Source of the DNA: Candidatus Poseidoniaceae archaeon
GTDB lineage: Archaea; Thermoplasmatota; Poseidoniia; Poseidoniales; Poseidoniaceae
Assembly (NCBI GenBank): GCA_013330285.1
Contig: DUIP01000203.1
Coordinates: 1 to 10,258, forward strand
DNA length: 10,258 bases
Reading direction: 5' to 3'
Under the pieces are notes generated by a model. The model worked only from the letters and a program-made list of their open reading frames with translations. It searched no databases and was not told the origin of the DNA. Positions 6,471-10,258 of this stretch are shown in pieces. Numbering within the stretch: position 1 is the stretch's first letter; each line of letters opens with the position of its first letter. The position numbers and the translations under genes are program-made.

Positions 6471-8063
6471 ATGCGCATTCCAATACAGGCTGTTGGCCTT
6501 ATGTTTTTGATGGTTCTAGCACCACTTTCAGGTTGCATTGGAGAAAGCGAAGTACAATCTCTTGAAGCGTCGTCTCTCACAATTGTTGAGTCTAATTCGC
6601 TTGAAGCTGGAATGTGGCAAACAATCACCCTCGATGCCAATGATGACCTAGCAGTCTTCATTCCGTACTTCATACAAGATCCTGGTTCGATGCGCGCTCA
6701 AAACGGCACAGTGCTCGATATGAACTCTGGCGAACAGGTGAGTGTCAACATCCTCCTCCCTCCAAGGAACGACAAGGTCGTCTTCTTCGTTGGGGAGATT
6801 GGACGTGTCGATTGGCCAATTCGAGAGGCAGACGAGTCTTGGACCACATGGCTTGAAAATCCGAAAAGCGGTTCTGCTGTGCAAGCAGTTGCAAATCAAG
6901 ATGAAGGAGGGATGTGGCCATGGTTGATTTCAGGAAACCAATCCGGAGGCGATGTCATTTCTCTAGTTCTGGAAACAAGCCGACCGTTTCGGGCTGATTT
7001 GACTGAAGAGAACGGCGTTGGTGCGAGTGATGGTTGGGTCAATGGTAGAGATGTCTATGACTGGGTCGATTTCATTACCGACGATACCCCTTGTGCCTCA
7101 TGCGGTGCAGATGGAGCAGTTGGCTATCTTGATCGCTGGATTGGAAATGCAAACCCTTCGTATGAACACGCAATTACGTATTTTGAAGGCGTCATGCAGG
7201 GCTACGGATTGGATAGGGTGGAAGTCCATCGTTTCCAATCGAATACAGCCTGGGCGGTCAACATCTGTGGGTACAAAGATGGTTCAGTCTATCCAAATGA
7301 ATGGCTCGTCTTTGGCGCACATTTTGACATTGCCCCTCCTGTGGCTTATACTCCTGGAGCTGAAGTCGGTATTCCAGGTTACGGGACCAGACACGGCGCT
7401 TACGACAATGCAGCAGGATCGAGTATGGTATTGACCACTGCTAGTGTCCTTGCTGAATTCGATGCTCGCCGAACAATGGTCTTCTGTTTGTGGTCCTCTG
7501 AAGAAGAAGGATTGTGGGGTTCGCGTTCGTTCGCTAACGACCTGCCAGATGGAATTACTGTGAGCAATTATCTGAACCTCGACATGGCAGGTGTCAATTA
7601 TCCAGGTGATTATGCGCTTTCCGTATACCTTGGCCCGGATGGTTCCCAGGAAGCGATTGACCAAGCAGGTATGTATTACTTGGCAGAATGGATTGGTGGA
7701 GATGCACTGGATCTAGGGTACGAAATCGATCGTGGAAGAGAAGCATGGCTTGAGGGTGGAGAGAGCCCACTATGGGGCGATATCTACGAAGATACCGTTG
7801 CGATTTACGAATCACCAACTGCTCGAAGTGACCACGACTCGTTCCAAAACATCGGTGTTGCAACCCTTGGATGGAATGGTTTGGTGGATGGATATCCGTG
7901 TTACCACCGTGAATGCGATACGATGGACACCATGATTGACTACATGGGTACTGATAATTCCACAGGAATAAACAACCTTGTTCATTCATGGGACATTGTC
8001 ACATGGTGGGCGGTCTATGCGTTCTTACATATGGACCAAACACCGGTGCCAAATGAACTGTGA
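6471..8063 (+). CDS. M28-family zinc metallopeptidase lipoprotein
   Basis: The 530-residue product has a signal peptide with a lipobox (LSGC, lipid-bearing Cys22), so it is anchored outside the cell. Residues 30-230 form an N-terminal domain I cannot assign. The catalytic domain (about 240-520) keeps every expected M28 ligand: His284 (GAHFD), Asp312 (YDNAAG), the Glu344/Glu345 pair (SSEEEGLWGS, general base and ligand), Asp371 (NLDMAG) and His479. It also has the SDHDSF motif before the last ligand. These predict a two-zinc aminopeptidase or carboxypeptidase that digests peptides outside the cell, consistent with a heterotroph living on protein. Cysteine pairs 208/211 (CASC) and 477/482 (flanking His479) may form disulfides. 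A GTG at 6456 is an alternative start; the ATG gives a normal signal peptide. It is convergent with the EF-hand gene. Confidence 0.92.
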   Translation: MRIPIQAVGLMFLMVLAPLSGCIGESEVQSLEASSLTIVESNSLEAGMWQTITLDANDDLAVFIPYFIQDPGSMRAQNGTVLDMNSGEQVSVNILLPPRNDKVVFFVGEIGRVDWPIREADESWTTWLENPKSGSAVQAVANQDEGGMWPWLISGNQSGGDVISLVLETSRPFRADLTEENGVGASDGWVNGRDVYDWVDFITDDTPCASCGADGAVGYLDRWIGNANPSYEHAITYFEGVMQGYGLDRVEVHRFQSNTAWAVNICGYKDGSVYPNEWLVFGAHFDIAPPVAYTPGAEVGIPGYGTRHGAYDNAAGSSMVLTTASVLAEFDARRTMVFCLWSSEEEGLWGSRSFANDLPDGITVSNYLNLDMAGVNYPGDYALSVYLGPDGSQEAIDQAGMYYLAEWIGGDALDLGYEIDRGREAWLEGGESPLWGDIYEDTVAIYESPTARSDHDSFQNIGVATLGWNGLVDGYPCYHRECDTMDTMIDYMGTDNSTGINNLVHSWDIVTWWAVYAFLHMDQTPVPNEL

Positions 8064-8158
8064 TCCCTTGTATAATCCAAGCAGAAGTACAGGGCTGTCT
8101 GTCATCAAGGTGCTCTCAGGTGCATGTATGCGATTACGTGGGCACCCCCTGAATACGC

Positions 8159-8437
8159 TTATTCTTCTTCAAGAGCAGCAGAAAGTTCTGCGAGGTCGAT
8201 TCGGTTGTCATCATTTGTATCCAATGCATTGATGATCATTGAAACTTGACCAGGCGATAGATGATGCCCGATGTGTTCAATCAGTCCCTTGTACAATTCT
8301 GGACCGTTGATTTCCCCATCGTCATTGACATCGATGGAGGAAAAGACCTCACTTGCTTTTTTGTTGTTTTCCTTCATTGAATTCTTCAGAATTGTAATGG
8401 CTTCACGAACACTCCAAGATTGATCTTCCTCATCCAT
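8159..8437 (-). CDS. small EF-hand calcium-binding protein
   Basis: The 92-residue product (99 if an upstream GTG at 8458 is used) contains two EF-hand loops of the calmodulin type. Numbered from the longer start, they are 43-54 (DVNDDGEINGPE) and 80-91 (DTNDDNRIDLAE). Both keep acidic or Asn residues at loop positions 1, 3, 5 and 9 and Glu at 12, so calcium binding is likely. The second loop has Asn instead of Gly at position 6. Helices on either side and the 25-residue spacing match a paired EF-hand lobe. There is no signal peptide or membrane segment, so it is probably cytoplasmic. The ATG at 8437 is preferred because a TATA-like box lies 25 bases upstream. It is convergent with the M28 peptidase gene (95-base gap) and lies in the same direction as the next membrane protein gene. 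A calcium sensor or buffer is inferred; the partner is unknown. Confidence 0.85.
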   Translation of the reverse strand: MDEEDQSWSVREAITILKNSMKENNKKASEVFSSIDVNDDGEINGPELYKGLIEHIGHHLSPGQVSMIINALDTNDDNRIDLAELSAALEEE

Positions 8438-8458
8438 ACTTTCGGCACAATTTGACAC

Positions 8459-8465
8459 CTTATTG
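8459..8465 (-). promoter_or_regulatory. TATA-like box of the EF-hand gene
   Basis: CAATAAG on the minus strand is centred about 25 bases upstream of the ATG at 8437. This spacing fits a leaderless transcript starting at or near that ATG, and would leave the GTG at 8458 upstream of the transcription start. Confidence 0.45.
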
Positions 8466-8532
8466 ACCTATTCATCGAAGGTCGTTCGAGGTTTTGAATC
8501 GATCCTTTGAATTGACACGGTCAAGAATGTCA

Positions 8533-10113
8533 CTAATTTCTCATGGTCTTGATTTGATTGGCGCCTTTGTGGTCGCTGTAGAGCCAATCCTTTCTAAGCG
8601 GCAAGGAAAGGTCAGCAGCAAGGCGTTCAGCAAATTCCTTTTGTTCTGCCTCGCCTTTGAATTCAAAGCGAATCTCCATGCCTGCGATATAGCCAACGAG
8701 ATCGTTTCCACCCACATGTAGCTCAAGGGTCGTCTTATCGAAATGCTGCGAAAGTGGATAGCCTGGCCTCGTTAACGAATGAACAAGATCGATCAAACCA
8801 CTGCTAAGGGTCCATTCTTTTTCTTCTCTCACCCACACCAAGTGAAGGCACACATTGTATCCTTGATCCACCCTGCCCTGCTTGACTTCCCAGTCATCAA
8901 GCATACGTACGTACATAAGATTTGGAAGATTTTTGCGTTTCAACTTTCGACTAAATATACCATCAAGAAGATGGATATGTTTTGCAGTGACGCGATATCC
9001 CTTGAAACTGTCAGAAGAATAGACAAGCCTCACATGCCTGTACAAAAGAAGTAGGAATATGAAGGAGCCAAGCAGAATAATCACCGTCTCATTGATGGTG
9101 TCAGGCCCACTCCAAAGTGTGAACAGGACCGCAAAACACAAGCATGAAGCGACCATTGGAGGTCTTTTGTATGGCTTTGTCTCTTTTGCTGTTGAGACAT
9201 GGCCACGCTCATGTTCACGAACCGTGACGAATGTCTCTCGCAGGATATTCATTCTCTCTTCTAAAGCTTCAACGCTCAGATCTTCGTATTTCTGTTCTCG
9301 ACGAAAAGCATCGAGCAAATCGGTGTTGCGCCAAACAACAAACAGGCCAAGCAAGACAACTACAGGGGAGGACCTTAGCGAGATCATCAATTGAGTTGAA
9401 TCATTTGATACGACTGCGAGGATCAAACTTACGATGAGCGAAGGTAGGAACGACGGCACTGAAAGAAGGAAAAGGAGCATTGACAGGGTGAAAAGGCGGT
9501 TGTATGGGGGTTTGAGGCCTGTGGATTTTGCCGGCTGATCCTTATCATAAGTCCACGTACCATGAGAGGCCCGGTATCGTTCCGAGGATTTCGGTAAAAT
9601 CGACCCATGGCTCGTTTCACCGGACTCATGTGTGATTTGCAAATATCCAAAAAAATCAGACGGGTGGTGTTTCCATCGGATTATATCCATCCACCTGTAC
9701 CTGATGATTTCGTTGTGGTGTTCGTGAGTTGGGTCCCTGTATGCTGCCCAGTAATGATTGTGAATTTCTTTGTTTGAAATGGCGCGTTTCAAACCATTGA
9801 ATTCTCGGAGTTCCTTTGGTGCAAGTATGGAAAGACGTCCATCTGATAGGGCGCACCATACAAAATATGGGCCGAGGAAAAACTGAACAAATATACCGCT
9901 GAGAAAGAACAGCCATTCCAATCCTTCTCCCATGGGTGCCACTTGCCCCTCAGATGATCCAAGGCCGATATTCCACATTCCCCAACCGACAAGGAACAAC
10001 ATAAGCCCGCAAACGGCAAGGACAATCCTGTACATGATCAAAAATCTCCTTTGAGAATTGACCCCTTTGGTCAATTCAGTTTCAAATTCGACATCGTCCC
10101 AGAAATTGTCCAC
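8533..10113 (-). CDS. six-helix membrane protein, possibly with a bPH2-like domain
   Basis: The 526-residue product has likely helices at about 27-50, 66-90, 207-236, 246-262, 319-335 and 341-364. They arrange as helix pair, soluble domain (about 92-200), helix pair, charged linker with possible coiled coil (265-315), helix pair, soluble C-terminal domain (366-526). The segment GYRVTAKHIHLLDGIFSRK (372-390) right after the last helix pair resembles the start of bacterial PH (bPH2/DUF304) domains, which follow helix pairs in YdbS-like proteins. That resemblance is by eye and weak. The GTG at 10113 has a TATA-like box 26 bases upstream, fitting a leaderless start. However, an in-frame ATG at 10035 has a strong AGGAGA Shine-Dalgarno 9 bases away and would begin exactly at the first helix. 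Function is unknown. Confidence 0.8.
   Translation of the reverse strand: MDNFWDDVEFETELTKGVNSQRRFLIMYRIVLAVCGLMLFLVGWGMWNIGLGSSEGQVAPMGEGLEWLFFLSGIFVQFFLGPYFVWCALSDGRLSILAPKELREFNGLKRAISNKEIHNHYWAAYRDPTHEHHNEIIRYRWMDIIRWKHHPSDFFGYLQITHESGETSHGSILPKSSERYRASHGTWTYDKDQPAKSTGLKPPYNRLFTLSMLLFLLSVPSFLPSLIVSLILAVVSNDSTQLMISLRSSPVVVLLGLFVVWRNTDLLDAFRREQKYEDLSVEALEERMNILRETFVTVREHERGHVSTAKETKPYKRPPMVASCLCFAVLFTLWSGPDTINETVIILLGSFIFLLLLYRHVRLVYSSDSFKGYRVTAKHIHLLDGIFSRKLKRKNLPNLMYVRMLDDWEVKQGRVDQGYNVCLHLVWVREEKEWTLSSGLIDLVHSLTRPGYPLSQHFDKTTLELHVGGNDLVGYIAGMEIRFEFKGEAEQKEFAERLAADLSLPLRKDWLYSDHKGANQIKTMRN
10045..10050 (-). promoter_or_regulatory. Shine-Dalgarno for an internal ATG
   Basis: AGGAGA on the minus strand lies 9 bases before the in-frame ATG at 10035 (residue 27 of the longer protein). 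It competes with the leaderless GTG as the true start, or allows a second, shorter product lacking the 26-residue soluble N-terminal tail. Confidence 0.55.
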
Positions 10114-10136
10114 GATGGGACCGACATGGGCCCGAA

Positions 10137-10142
10137 CATAAA
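10137..10142 (-). promoter_or_regulatory. TATA-like box of the six-helix protein gene
   Basis: TTTATG within GGGTTTATGTTC on the minus strand is centred about 26 bases upstream of the GTG at 10113, the spacing expected for transcription starting at that codon. Confidence 0.5.
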
Positions 10143-10188
10143 CCCTCTACCGACAACCTATCTCTTGATGCTGTAAATTTGTGTCCAT

Positions 10189-10206
10189 GTGTGTGAGCAA
10201 ACACAC
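10189..10206. repeat. short inverted repeat near the right edge
   Basis: GTGTGT (10189-10194) and ACACAC (10201-10206) pair around the loop GAGCAA. It lies about 47 bases upstream of the TATA-like box of the minus-strand gene, so it could be an operator for it or belong to a gene beyond the window edge. Alternating GT/CA runs form such repeats easily by chance. Confidence 0.3.
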
Positions 10207-10258
10207 GCTCCCTACGTGTTAGCATACCATGCCATGGGTAGCGAGTGTACTGGGGGAC

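Noticed and set aside
7594..7989. 131-codon minus-strand frame
   Set aside because: It is the shadow of the M28 peptidase, whose metal-ligand motifs run across the same bases.
9059..9437. plus-strand frames of 111 and 68 codons
   Set aside because: Both overlap the long minus-strand membrane protein gene and have no start signal or protein-like composition.
10229..10258. ATG opening a 10-codon frame to the right edge
   Set aside because: Too short to judge; a second ATG five bases later opens another frame, and no Shine-Dalgarno or clear TATA box supports either.

Overview
The window looks like a piece of a marine planktonic euryarchaeal genome, most probably Marine Group II (Candidatus Poseidoniales). 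This assignment is inferred from gene content, not from a phylogeny. Three things support it. A DUF106/EMC3-like membrane protein, an archaeal-type CMP kinase and a Cbf5-type pseudouridine synthase sit in the order known from archaeal ribosomal superoperons. Several genes have a TATA-like box about 25-29 bases upstream of the start codon, as in leaderless archaeal transcripts. Two secreted proteins carry similar signal peptides, with a LAPLSG run just before the lipobox cysteine or the predicted cleavage site. No insertion sequence, CRISPR array, prophage or toxin-antitoxin module is visible.

Layout. Bases 1-57 are the last codons of a plus-strand gene that enters from the left. A tRNA-His (GUG) gene follows on the minus strand (83-155). 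A long plus-strand gene (284-2680) encodes a secreted, C-terminally membrane-anchored protein made of beta-sandwich domains including a CARDB domain, with eight cysteines spaced as four likely disulfides. A 231-base convergent gap follows. It holds a U-rich terminator candidate, a canonical TATA-like box without a gene, a UUCG hairpin and, at its right edge, two hairpins with interchangeable arms that include the cbf5 stop codon.

The minus-strand operon 5369-2912 is DUF106 insertase, cmk, cbf5. The junctions are tight (2-base gap, then a 4-base ATGA overlap), and cbf5 has a strong Shine-Dalgarno inside the end of cmk. Its members serve membrane protein insertion, nucleotide supply and RNA pseudouridylation. 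The insertase carries a C-terminal zinc ribbon and is very rich in methionine. An unrecognised gene (5430-5879) diverges from it.

The right half is mostly envelope proteins: a small zinc-ribbon membrane protein (6016-6369, with a clear TATA box), an M28 metallopeptidase lipoprotein (6471-8063) with all five expected metal ligands, a two-EF-hand protein (8437-8159, minus strand) convergent with the peptidase, and a six-helix membrane protein (10113-8533, minus strand) with two similarly built halves and a weak resemblance to bacterial PH (bPH2) domains. The final 145 bases hold the promoter of that last gene and a short hairpin but no identifiable gene.

The strongest leads are the zinc-ribbon, Met-rich insertase; the overlapping hairpins and orphan TATA box at the end of cbf5; the calmodulin-like EF-hand pair; and the duplicated six-helix protein. 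None of these alone proves a new system.
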